A stretch of 64,000 nt of DNA, from positions 124,001 to 188,000 of the forward strand of contig NZ_BJMN01000006.1 of NCBI RefSeq assembly GCF_006539185.1, in the 5' to 3' direction. Positions 25,396 through 33,502 of the stretch are shown here, one piece after another (positions within the stretch are counted from its first letter, which is position 1; every line of letters starts with the position of its first letter). The position numbers were made by a program, and so were the translations under genes. The notes under the pieces were generated by a model, which was given only the letters and a program-made list of their open reading frames with translations, searched no databases and was not told the DNA's origin. The DNA comes from Streptomyces gardneri. GTDB taxonomy: Bacteria > Actinomycetota > Actinomycetes > Streptomycetales > Streptomycetaceae.

Positions 25396-27387
25396 ATGGC
25401 AAGGCTCGACGATCTGACCAGACCGCCCGGCCGGCCGCCCCGGCTGCTGTACGGCGGCGACTACAACCCCGAGCAGTGGCCCGAGGAGACCTGGGCCGAG
25501 GACGCCCGGCTCATGCGGGCGGCCGGAGTCACCTCCGTCACCCTCGGCGTCTTCTCCTGGTCCCGCATCGAACCGACCCCAGGAGCCCGCGAGTTCGGCT
25601 GGCTCGACCGGGTCATGGACCTGATGCACGCCCACGGCGTCGGAGTCGTCCTCGCCACCCCCACCTCCTCGCCCCCGCCGTGGCTGGGGCGCCTCCACCC
25701 CGAGACGCTGCCCCGCGACGAGGACGGCAGGACCGAGTGGTGGGGCTCCCGCCAGCACTTCTCCCACTCCAGCGAGGCGTACCGGCGCCACGCGGCCGCG
25801 ATCACCGAGGACCTCGCCGCCCGCTACGCCCACCACCCCGCCCTGACCATGTGGCACATCAACAACGAGTACTGCACGTACGACTGGGGCGACGGGGCCG
25901 CCCGCACCTTCCGCAGCTGGCTGAAGGACCGGCACGGCACCCTCGACGCCCTCAACACCGCCTGGGGCACCGATTTCTGGGGCCAGCGGTACGGCGACTG
26001 GGACGAGGTCCTGCCACCCCGCCGCGCCCACTACCTGAAGAACCCGGCACACGTCCTCGACTTCCGGCGCTACACCTCGGACCTGCTCCTGGAGTGCTAC
26101 CGCGCCGAACGCGACATCGTCCGCCGCCACACCCCGCACCTCCCCGTGACCACCAACTTCATGCCCTTCTGGTCCGGTCAGGACGGCTGGGCGTGGGCGG
26201 CGGAGGAGGACGTCGTCTCCGTCGACGTCTACCCCGACCCCAGGGACCCGGCCGCGGGCGCCTACAACGCGATGATCGGCGACCTCACGCGCTCCGAGGC
26301 CGGCGGCCGGCCGTGGATGGTGATGGAGCAGGCCGCCGGCGCGGTCAACTGGCGGACCGTCAACCACCCCAAGCCGTACGGCCTCAACCGCCTCTGGGCG
26401 CTCCAGTCCGTCGCCCGCGGCGCCGACGCCGTCCACTACTTCCAGTGGCGCCAGTCCCGCCAGGGAGCGGAGACGTTCCACTCCGCCATGCTCGGCCACG
26501 CCGGCGAACGCGGCCGGGTCTTCCGCGAGACCGTCCGCATCGGCGAGGACCTCGCCGTCCTCGGCCCCCACGTCGCGGGAAGCCGCGTGACCACCGAGAT
26601 CGCCCTCCTCCACGACTGGAACTCCTGGTGGGCCGACCCCGGCGACGGGGCGCTCTCCACCCGCGTCGACCACGCCGAACTCGTCCGTGCCTGGCACCGC
26701 GCCCTCTGGGACGCCCACCTGCCCGCCTCCTTCGCCCACCCGCACCACGACCTGAGCGGCCACCGGCTCGTCCTCGTCCCCCACCTCCATCTCCTCGACG
26801 ACCCGGCGATCGAGAACCTCCTCGCGTACGTGCGCGGCGGCGGCACCCTCGTCTGCGGCTTCCTCACCGGCATCGCCGACCGGGACGGCCGGGTCCGCCC
26901 CGGCGGCATGGACGCCCGGCTCAGGGAACTCCTCGGCATCGACCTGCTCCAGGAGTGGTGGCCGCTCGACGAGGGCGAGCACGCCGACTGCGGCACCTTC
27001 CGCGGCACCCTCTGGTCCGAGGAGCTCACCCCCGCGCCGGGCGCCGAGACCGTCGCCGCCTACCGGGGCGGCGAACTCGACGGGCGGCCCGCGATCCTCC
27101 GTACCGGCCGCGCCTGGTACGTCTCCACCCTCCTCGAGCCGGCCGCCCTCAGCGGGCTGCTCGCCTCCGTCGCACGGGAGGCCGGGGTGGTCCCGGTCCT
27201 CGACGCCCTGCCCGAAGGCGTCGAGGCCGTCCGCCGCGGCGACCTGCTCTTCCTCCTGCACCACGGCGGCGAGCCCGTCACGGTGCCGCTGCCCGGCCGC
27301 CACCGCGACCTGCTCACCGGCACGGTGACGGAGGGGGCCGTGAAGCTGGACCGGTTCGGCGTGGCCGTCCTGGAGGAGGCCCCATGA
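25396..27387 (+). CDS. GH42 beta-galactosidase
   Basis: A 663-aa cytoplasmic beta-galactosidase. The TIM barrel begins YGGDYNPEQWPEETW; the acid/base is Glu158 in MWHINNEYCTYDWG and the nucleophile Glu311 in PWMVMEQAAGAVNW. A trimerisation domain and C-terminal beta-sandwich follow. It shares family and design with the enzyme at 48123-50159 but lacks the four-Cys zinc cluster of that paralogue. It is third-to-last in the importer operon and its stop overlaps the GH95 start (ATGA), suggesting galactose and fucose-type caps are removed together from the imported sugar. Confidence 0.95.
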   Translation: MARLDDLTRPPGRPPRLLYGGDYNPEQWPEETWAEDARLMRAAGVTSVTLGVFSWSRIEPTPGAREFGWLDRVMDLMHAHGVGVVLATPTSSPPPWLGRLHPETLPRDEDGRTEWWGSRQHFSHSSEAYRRHAAAITEDLAARYAHHPALTMWHINNEYCTYDWGDGAARTFRSWLKDRHGTLDALNTAWGTDFWGQRYGDWDEVLPPRRAHYLKNPAHVLDFRRYTSDLLLECYRAERDIVRRHTPHLPVTTNFMPFWSGQDGWAWAAEEDVVSVDVYPDPRDPAAGAYNAMIGDLTRSEAGGRPWMVMEQAAGAVNWRTVNHPKPYGLNRLWALQSVARGADAVHYFQWRQSRQGAETFHSAMLGHAGERGRVFRETVRIGEDLAVLGPHVAGSRVTTEIALLHDWNSWWADPGDGALSTRVDHAELVRAWHRALWDAHLPASFAHPHHDLSGHRLVLVPHLHLLDDPAIENLLAYVRGGGTLVCGFLTGIADRDGRVRPGGMDARLRELLGIDLLQEWWPLDEGEHADCGTFRGTLWSEELTPAPGAETVAAYRGGELDGRPAILRTGRAWYVSTLLEPAALSGLLASVAREAGVVPVLDALPEGVEAVRRGDLLFLLHHGGEPVTVPLPGRHRDLLTGTVTEGAVKLDRFGVAVLEEAP

Positions 27388-29606
27388 GTCACGGACCGAT
27401 CCACGGCACCTGGGAGGCCGCGCCGGCCGCCCGCTGGGAGGACGCCTTCCTCGCCGGGAACGGCCGGCACGGGGCCCTTGTGTTCGGTGACCCCGAGGAC
27501 GACCGGGTGATCGTCACCCACCACACCCTCGTACGGCCGAACAACACCCCCGCCGACACCGCGCCGCCCCGCCTGGCCGCTGCCCTCCCCGCCCTCCAGG
27601 ACGCCCTGCTCGCCGGGGACGCGACCGCCGCCGAACGCTTCACGGACGACCGCCCGCTGCGCTGGGTCCGGCCCTTCCACCCCGCGTTCCAGACCCGCGT
27701 CAGGCGCCCGCCCGGCACCCCCGCCCGACCCGTGCGCCGCTCCGTCGACTTCACCACCGGGGTGGTCTCCGGCGTGTGCGGGGAGCGACGCGGCGAGGTC
27801 TTCGTCTCCCGCGCCGACGACGTCCTCGTCCAGTACGTCTCCGCGCCCGGCCCGGTCGTCGAGATCGACCTCGACCACCGGCTGCCCGGCGTCCCCGCCG
27901 ACCTCGGGACCGGGCGAGGCATCGCCGCCGCCGGCCGCGAGACCGTCCTCACCCTGCGGACCCGCTACCCGGACAGCCCGCACGGCTACACGGGTCTCAC
28001 CCTCGTCCTGACCGACGCCGGACGCACCACGCTCACCGCCTCCGGCGTACGGATCACGGGCGCCCGGCACCTGCTGCTCCTCACCCGGGTACGGCGGGAC
28101 GAGGGAGGGAGCACCACGGTCGTCGACCGGGAGGCGGAGGCCCTGCGCGCCCTGGTAGGGGCCCCGGCGTCCCCTCCGGACCTCCCCGCCCTGTACGCCG
28201 GGCTCCTCGCCCGGCACACCGCGCTGCACGGCCCCGCCTACGGGCGCGTCACCCTCGACCTCGGCGCGGACGCGACCGAGCGGGCCCTGCCCGGCTCCGC
28301 CCTGCTCGGCCGCCCCGACAGCGCCGCCCTCCTGGAACGCCTCTTCGCCGCCGGCCGATACCACCTGCTGTCCTCCTCGGGTCTGCTGCCTCCCCGGCTC
28401 ACCGGACTGTGGACGGGCGACTGGAACACCGCCTGGTCGGGGGCCTTCACCACCGACGCCAACCTCAACCTCCAGACCGCCTCGGCCGTCGCCGCCGACC
28501 TCCCCGAGGTCACGGAAGCCCACAAGGCCCTCATCGAAGGGCAGTTGAAGGACTGGCGGGACAACGCCCGGGAGGTCTTCGGCGCCCGGGGCATCGTCGC
28601 CCCCGCCCACACCGACGGCGCCTCGGGGCACTCGTACCACTTCAGCCGCGAGTACCCGCTGCACCTGTGGACCGCCGGAGCCGACTGGCTGCTCGTCCCG
28701 CTCCTCGCGCACGAGGAGGCGAGCGGTCGGCGTGACCCGCGCGTCAGCGCGATCCTCGCCGAACTCGCCGCGTTCTACGAGGACTTCCTCACCCGCACCG
28801 GACCCGACGGACGGATCGTGATCGTCCCCTCCTACTCGCCGGAGAACCGCCCCCACGGCGGAAGCTGGGGTGCGGTCGACGCCACCATGGACATCGCCGC
28901 CGCCCGGCACGCCCTGCGCGCCGCCGCCGACCGCGCCGCGGCCCCGGACGCCGCCCGACTCCGGGCGCTCGCCGACCGGCTGCCGCCGTACCGGATCAAC
29001 GACGACGGGGCGCTCGCCGAATGGGCCCGCCCCGGCCTCGGAGACCGCTACGACCACCGGCACCTCAGCCACCTCTATCCGGTCTGGCCGCTGGACGAGA
29101 TCAACCCGCACGACACCCCGGACCTCGCCCGGGCCGCCCACCGCGCCCTCGAACTCCGGGGCAGCGAGAACGACTCGGCCCACGGACACCTCCACCACGG
29201 CCTGGTCGCCGCCCGGCTCGGGGACGCCGACCGCACCGGGGACGCCCTGGCCCGCGTGCTCACCGGGGACTACTTCCACGACTCGCTCATGAGCGCGCAC
29301 TATCCGGGGCGCGATGTCTACAACGCGGACGCGGCGCACACCCTGCCCGCCCTCCTGATCGAGGCCCTCGTGCAGTCGACGCCCGACCGGCTCGTACTCC
29401 TGCCCGCGCCGCCCGCCCGCTACCCGCGTGGCCGGCTCACGGGCGTGCGGACCCGGTTCGGCGCGCGCCTCGACCTGGCATGGTCGCCGGGGGAGTGCCG
29501 TGCGGTCCTGCGGCCCGACCGGGACGCGAAGGTCGAGCTCCGGAGCCCGGCGGGGGCGACCCGGCTCGTCCTGCGCGCGGGCGAGGAGCGGGTCGTCAGC
29601 TCATGA
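27384..29606 (+). CDS. GH95 family alpha-L-fucosidase/galactosidase-like enzyme
   Basis: A 740-aa inverting glycosidase. The N-terminal super-sandwich begins WEDAFLAGNGRHGALVFGDP. The (alpha/alpha)6 barrel has TGDWNTAWSGAFTTDANLN with Asn360 and Asn362, equivalent to the two Asn that assist catalysis in bifidobacterial AfcA, and SYSPENRP with acid Glu487. The usual C-terminal DGNFG motif is replaced by YNADAAHT, so substrate preference may differ from classical 1,2-alpha-L-fucosidases. There is no signal peptide. The start overlaps the GH42 stop; the tail overlaps the convergent lacI tail by 11 bp. Confidence 0.88.
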   Translation: MSHGPIHGTWEAAPAARWEDAFLAGNGRHGALVFGDPEDDRVIVTHHTLVRPNNTPADTAPPRLAAALPALQDALLAGDATAAERFTDDRPLRWVRPFHPAFQTRVRRPPGTPARPVRRSVDFTTGVVSGVCGERRGEVFVSRADDVLVQYVSAPGPVVEIDLDHRLPGVPADLGTGRGIAAAGRETVLTLRTRYPDSPHGYTGLTLVLTDAGRTTLTASGVRITGARHLLLLTRVRRDEGGSTTVVDREAEALRALVGAPASPPDLPALYAGLLARHTALHGPAYGRVTLDLGADATERALPGSALLGRPDSAALLERLFAAGRYHLLSSSGLLPPRLTGLWTGDWNTAWSGAFTTDANLNLQTASAVAADLPEVTEAHKALIEGQLKDWRDNAREVFGARGIVAPAHTDGASGHSYHFSREYPLHLWTAGADWLLVPLLAHEEASGRRDPRVSAILAELAAFYEDFLTRTGPDGRIVIVPSYSPENRPHGGSWGAVDATMDIAAARHALRAAADRAAAPDAARLRALADRLPPYRINDDGALAEWARPGLGDRYDHRHLSHLYPVWPLDEINPHDTPDLARAAHRALELRGSENDSAHGHLHHGLVAARLGDADRTGDALARVLTGDYFHDSLMSAHYPGRDVYNADAAHTLPALLIEALVQSTPDRLVLLPAPPARYPRGRLTGVRTRFGARLDLAWSPGECRAVLRPDRDAKVELRSPAGATRLVLRAGEERVVSS

Positions 29607-30651
29607 CCCCACGCGCGAGCGGCGGGCCGGAGCTGTCCCGGCTCGTCAGGACGGGAGTGAGGAGCTCGACGCCCGGCGTCGGGGCGGCGTCGTCCGCAGG
29701 CCCGTCCGCCCCGGGGCGCCCGGAGAGTCCCGTGATCAGCCGCTCCACGGCACGGCGGCCCAGCTCCTGCGCGGGGATCGCCACCGAGGTCAGCGGCACC
29801 GAGGCCTGCGCGGCGATCGGTTCGGGGCAGACGGCGACGACCGACACGTCCTCGGGCACGGCCCGGCCCGTCCGGCGCAGCAGCGCGAGCAGCGGTTCGA
29901 CGGCCGTCTCGTTCTGCACGACGAAGGCGCTGACCCCGGGCCGTTCGTCGAAGATCCGGGCCAGGACCCCCGCGACCGCGTCGTGGCCGCCCTCGCAGGG
30001 CCGGTGCAGGAGCCCGACGCCGAGCTCGGTGGCCCGGTCGCGCAGGCCGCGCAGGGTCCGCTCGGCGAAGCCGGTGTGCCGGGCGTAGACGCCGGGGGCC
30101 TCCCCGATCACCGCGATCTCCCGGTGTCCGAGGCCGGCCAGATGCTCCACGCACAACGCGCCCGCCGCGGTGAAGTCCAGGTCGACACAGCTCAGTCCCG
30201 AGGGGTCGGCCGGCAGTCCGACGAGGACGGCGGGCGGGCCCGCCGCACGCAGCACCGGCAGTCGCTCGTCGTCGAGTTGGACGTCCATGAGGATCACCGC
30301 CTCGGCGAGACCGCTGCCGGTGACCCGGCGCAGCGCCGAGGGGCCCTCCTCGCCGGTGAGCAGCAGGACGTCGTAGCCGTGCGCCCGGGCGGTGGTGGCG
30401 ACGGCGACCGCGATGTCCAGCATCACCGGCACGTACATGTCGGTCCGCAGCGGCACCATCAGCGCGATGATCCGTGACCTGCTGCTGGCCAACGCCCTGG
30501 CGCCCGCGTGCGGTTGGTAGCCGAGCTGCTCGATGCTGGCCCGCACCCGCCGCCGGGTCAGGTCGGAGATGGGGCGCTTGCCGCTGAGCACGTAGCTGAC
30601 GGTGCTCGCCGACACACCGGCGTGGCGGGCGACTTCGACAAGGGTGACCAT
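29596..30651 (-). CDS. LacI-family transcriptional regulator (regulon palindrome TCGAAGCGCTTCGA)
   Basis: A 351-aa repressor. The helix-turn-helix TLVEVARHAGVSASTVSYVLSGKRPISDLTRRRV lies at residues 3-36 with the hinge helix HAGARALAS, followed by the periplasmic-binding-protein-like effector domain (SRIIALMVP ... LGHREIAVIGE). The ATG at 30651 has GGGGAGAA upstream. Two operator-like sites lie in its own leader and promoter region and matching palindromes lie in front of the GH3 gene and importer operon, so it is the obvious local repressor and probably autoregulated. It converges on and overlaps the GH95 gene. Confidence 0.93.
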   Translation of the reverse strand: MVTLVEVARHAGVSASTVSYVLSGKRPISDLTRRRVRASIEQLGYQPHAGARALASSRSRIIALMVPLRTDMYVPVMLDIAVAVATTARAHGYDVLLLTGEEGPSALRRVTGSGLAEAVILMDVQLDDERLPVLRAAGPPAVLVGLPADPSGLSCVDLDFTAAGALCVEHLAGLGHREIAVIGEAPGVYARHTGFAERTLRGLRDRATELGVGLLHRPCEGGHDAVAGVLARIFDERPGVSAFVVQNETAVEPLLALLRRTGRAVPEDVSVVAVCPEPIAAQASVPLTSVAIPAQELGRRAVERLITGLSGRPGADGPADDAAPTPGVELLTPVLTSRDSSGPPLARGVMS

Positions 30652-30688
30652 CCGTTCTCCCCGCGGCCAGGACGGTGGTGCGTCCGGA

Positions 30689-30703
30689 GTGAATCGCTTC
30701 GAC
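30689..30703. promoter_or_regulatory. Degenerate LacI operator in the lacI leader
   Basis: GTGAATCGCTTCGAC keeps one full half-site of the TCGAAGCGCTTCGA palindrome and lies 38 bases upstream of the lacI start. Confidence 0.5.
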
Positions 30704-30788
30704 GCGAGCCGTCGAGTGATCGCTTGGGCGACCCGGACCGACCGTAACGCGGGGGAGTTGACGTGTCCAGATGGAGAACAGGGGAGAT

Positions 30789-30804
30789 GTCGAAGCGCTT
30801 CGAC
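30789..30804. promoter_or_regulatory. LacI operator between lacI and the ABM gene
   Basis: GTCGAAGCGCTTCGAC is identical over 16 bases to the operator of the importer operon. It lies in the divergent gap and could control lacI, the monooxygenase-like gene, or both. Confidence 0.8.
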
Positions 30805-30921
30805 GCCGGAATTCTTCGCGAGTCGACCGAACCGTTCAGTATTGACAGTGAACTGATCGGTGTAGTTCAGTCCTCCCGAGGGCGGTTCAGGCCGCCGCCG
30901 GGGCGACGAGGAGGCGGAGAG

Positions 30922-31341
30922 ATGTTCGCGATGGTGTACCGGTGGAGGGTGAGTCCGGGCAAGGAGCAACTGCTCATCGACGGCTGGCACCGGGTGACCA
31001 TGGCGATCCATCAGGAGTGCGGAAGCTACGGCTCCCGGCTCCACAAGGCGGACGACGGCACCTGGGTGGCGTACGCGCGCTGGCCCGACCGGGAGACCCG
31101 GGAGCGGGCCGGGACCCCTGATCCGGAGGGTGAGGCGATGATGCGCGAGGCGATCCTGGAGTACTTCCCCGAGACGCGCCTGACCATCGTCGACGACCTC
31201 CTCGCCGAGCCCGAGCCCATGCTTGAGCCCATGCTTGAGCCCGAGCCCATGCTTGAGCCCGAGCCCGCGCTTGAGCCCGTGCCCGCGTTTGACTCCGTGC
31301 CCGTGTTCGAGTCCGGGTCGCAGCCCCAGGTCGTCGGCTGA
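30922..31341 (+). CDS. Antibiotic-biosynthesis-monooxygenase (ABM) fold protein with Glu-Pro repeat tail
   Basis: A 139-aa protein. Residues 1-95 look like a ferredoxin-like ABM domain: FAMVYRWRVSPGKEQLLIDG, then GSYGSRLHKADDGTWVAYARW. The remainder is a low-complexity tail of EPMLEPMLEPEP-type repeats ending PQVVG. GGAG precedes the ATG at 30922. It sits beyond a LacI palindrome, but any link with the sugar locus is only positional. Enzymatic activity is not assured, because many ABM proteins have unknown substrates. Confidence 0.7.
   Translation: MFAMVYRWRVSPGKEQLLIDGWHRVTMAIHQECGSYGSRLHKADDGTWVAYARWPDRETRERAGTPDPEGEAMMREAILEYFPETRLTIVDDLLAEPEPMLEPMLEPEPMLEPEPALEPVPAFDSVPVFESGSQPQVVG
31206..31290 (+). 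repeat. In-frame repeat coding the Glu-Pro tail
   Basis: Units of GAGCCCATGCTTGAGCCC and shorter GAGCCC pieces, still nearly identical at DNA level, lie in the last third of the ABM-like gene. The near identity suggests recent expansion. Confidence 0.8.
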
Positions 31342-31352
31342 GGGCCGTAGTG

Positions 31353-32318
31353 TCAGTGGGTGTCGACCGGGAAGCGGACGAGCGGGCCAGGATCCCTTGA
31401 GCCCAGCGGGGACATGCCTCCGTCCGCCCCGTGTCGGGCCAGCAGGTCGAGGACGAGCCGCCCCCGCCGTACCCGCTCACGGGCCATGGCCAGGGCCTGG
31501 TCCCGCAGGTGCGCGCCGTAGGGGTAGATCCCGGCCGCCCGGCTCAGCCCGAACTTCAGGTACAGCGGCGCGCCCCGCCGGATCAACTCGGCCGCCTCGT
31601 ACATCCGCACATAGCCGCCGAGGTCGTCCGGGGCCTCGACGTACAGATCCATCGGGGCCCGGCTGACCCGGCGGATCTCCGTGAGGTGCGCGAGTGTCAG
31701 ATCGGAGGGCACGTTGAGCGAGTCGGCGCCGAGCCGCTCGTGCACTCCGAAGGCCGCCGGGTTGACCGGGCCGATCAGCGCGGACACCTTGAAGGTCGTG
31801 TCGCCGGGCAGCACCCCCTCGACGCGCAGCCGGTGCAGCGTCCACAGGACGCCCTCGTCGGCGACGAGCAGGCACCGCACGCCCAACTCGACGGCCCGCA
31901 GGGCGTCTTCGACGCAGCCGGCGAGCGCGTCGTGACCACGGGCGCGCAGCCCGGCCCCGCCGGAGTCGGTGCGTGTGGCGGCGCCGGTGTCCCAGGTGCC
32001 GCGCGGTCCGGTGAACAGGCAGAGCTCCACGGAGCGTTCGGCGCAGGCGTCGACCATCTCGGTGATCTCGGCGTCGGTGAGCATCCAGACGCCGCTGCCC
32101 TGGCTGACCCGGTGTACGGGAACGTCGAGCCGCTCGCTCTCGGCGAGGACGACGCCGAGCGCCTCGGGCCCTTCGACGGAGGGCAGTTCGGTGCGCCAGA
32201 GCCCGCCGTCGGGGAAGGCGTGCGGGGAGGTGTCGGCGAGGTCGTCCGCCGGGACGGGGTGGCCGATACGGCGGAGCGCGTCGCCGCCGGGACGTCGGGG
32301 TGCCGGGCGCGTGGTCAT
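31353..32318 (-). CDS. Conserved TIM-barrel protein often labelled U32-peptidase-like
   Basis: A 321-aa protein containing VEGPEALGVVLAESERL, HRVSQGSGVWMLTDAEI, ELCLFTGPRGTWDTGA and FKVSALIGPVNPAAFGVHER followed by LGADSLNVPSDLTLAHL. I recognise the pattern from actinobacterial sugar clusters, where it is annotated as U32-family-like, but no protease motif is visible and I do not know its function; an isomerase or aldolase-like TIM barrel is as likely. AGAGGA lies nine bases before the ATG. It is 152 bp downstream of the alcohol dehydrogenase gene on the same strand, and converges on the ABM-like gene. Confidence 0.6.
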   Translation of the reverse strand: MTTRPAPRRPGGDALRRIGHPVPADDLADTSPHAFPDGGLWRTELPSVEGPEALGVVLAESERLDVPVHRVSQGSGVWMLTDAEITEMVDACAERSVELCLFTGPRGTWDTGAATRTDSGGAGLRARGHDALAGCVEDALRAVELGVRCLLVADEGVLWTLHRLRVEGVLPGDTTFKVSALIGPVNPAAFGVHERLGADSLNVPSDLTLAHLTEIRRVSRAPMDLYVEAPDDLGGYVRMYEAAELIRRGAPLYLKFGLSRAAGIYPYGAHLRDQALAMARERVRRGRLVLDLLARHGADGGMSPLGSRDPGPLVRFPVDTH

Positions 32319-32394
32319 CGGGATCGATCCTCTGTTCGGGAGGTCGGAGGAGGTGCGGAAGGGGCGGGGAGAGGGGGGTGGGGGCCTTGCCGGG

Positions 32395-32487
32395 CACGGG
32401 TACGGAGTGCCCTGGCGGTCACGGGTACGGGAGTGTCCTACCGATCACGGGTACGGGAGTGCCCTGCCGGTCACGGGTGCAGGAGGA
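32395..32487. repeat. 26-bp tandem repeat at the alcohol dehydrogenase 3' end
   Basis: TCACGGGTACGGGAGTGYCCTRCCGG recurs with a 25-26 bp period, with copies beginning at about 32394, 32419, 32445 and 32471. The copy at 32471 contains the last codons and the stop codon of the alcohol dehydrogenase gene, so the array is made of copies of the gene end. Confidence 0.8.
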
Positions 32488-33502
32488 CCTTGCCGGTGCC
32501 CGGGGCGCCGCCGCCCACCAGGGCGAGCGCCTCGCCGAACCGCTCCAGCGGGAACGCGTGGGTGACGAGCGGCGCCGGGTCGAGCAGTCCGGCCGAGAAG
32601 GCGCGCACCGCGTCCGCCCAGGCGGCGGAGGAGGCGCCGAAGACGGAGCGGAGCTCCAGCTGGCTCAGCGACAGATGGACCGGGTCGATCCCGGTGGCCC
32701 CCGCCGCGAACATCCCGGTCAGGACCACCCTGCCGCCCCGCCGCGGGAGGAGGCAGGAGGAGGCGGCCGTCGTGGGCGCCCCGGCCGTCTCCACGACCAG
32801 GTCGTAGCGCCCGGACACGCCGTCCGCCTCCGCCGGGGACAGTGCCCGGTCGGCGCCGAAGTCCAGCGCCTGCGCGGCTCGTTCCGTGCGCGGGTCGACG
32901 ACGGCCAGCTCGGCGGGGGAGGAGGCGGCGAGCCACTGGACGGCGAGCAGGCCGAGTGTCCCGGCGCCGACGACGGCGATCCGCTCGCCCGGGCGCGGCC
33001 GCCCGGCCCGTACCGCCGCGGCGACGACGGCGGCGGGTTCGAGGAGCGCCGCGGCCCGCAGGTCCGCGCCGTCGGGGAGCGGGTGCAGCAGCCGCGCGGG
33101 AACCACCAGGTGGTCGGCGAAGGCGCCCGGCTCGGTGAAGCCGGTCTCCGCGTACCCGGCCGTGCAGAGGCTGGTCTCCCCGTACCGGCACCGCTCGCAC
33201 GTGCCGCAGGACCGGAAGCCCTCGGCGACGCACGGCCGGCCCACGAGCGCCGGATCGACTCCGGCGCCGACCGCCTCCACGGTGCCGGACCACTCGTGCC
33301 CGGGGACCACCGGGTAGCGGACGTAACCGGGGGCGCGGTGGCCGTCGTACAGCTCACGGTCGCTCAGGCAGATCCCGGCGGCCGCGACCCGTACCCGTAC
33401 GTCTACCGGCCCCGGTTCGGGCAACTCCCGCTCGACGAGCCGGTGTTCGCCGGGCGCGTCGACGACGATCGCGCGGCTGGGGCACGCCGGGATCTCGCTC
33501 AT
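32471..33502 (-). CDS. Zinc-dependent medium-chain alcohol/polyol dehydrogenase
   Basis: A 343-aa MDR dehydrogenase. The catalytic zinc ligands appear in GICLSDRELYDGH (Cys) and VVPGHEWSGTVEAVG (His-Glu). The structural zinc site is CGTCERCRYGETSLC near residues 98-112. The NAD(P)-binding Rossmann motif is VVGAGTLGLLAVQ near 178. It resembles sorbitol, threonine or L-galactonate/idonate dehydrogenases. Its ATG overlaps the stop of the enolase-superfamily gene (ATGA), pointing to a shared sugar-acid or polyol pathway. The exact substrate is unknown. Confidence 0.88.
   Translation of the reverse strand: MSEIPACPSRAIVVDAPGEHRLVERELPEPGPVDVRVRVAAAGICLSDRELYDGHRAPGYVRYPVVPGHEWSGTVEAVGAGVDPALVGRPCVAEGFRSCGTCERCRYGETSLCTAGYAETGFTEPGAFADHLVVPARLLHPLPDGADLRAAALLEPAAVVAAAVRAGRPRPGERIAVVGAGTLGLLAVQWLAASSPAELAVVDPRTERAAQALDFGADRALSPAEADGVSGRYDLVVETAGAPTTAASSCLLPRRGGRVVLTGMFAAGATGIDPVHLSLSQLELRSVFGASSAAWADAVRAFSAGLLDPAPLVTHAFPLERFGEALALVGGGAPGTGKVLLHP

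Noticed and set aside
24462..27350. Long plus-strand frame running through the permease and GH42 genes into GH95
   Set aside because: Arg/Pro-rich out-of-frame reading; only its last part, from the ATG at 27384, is the true GH95 gene.
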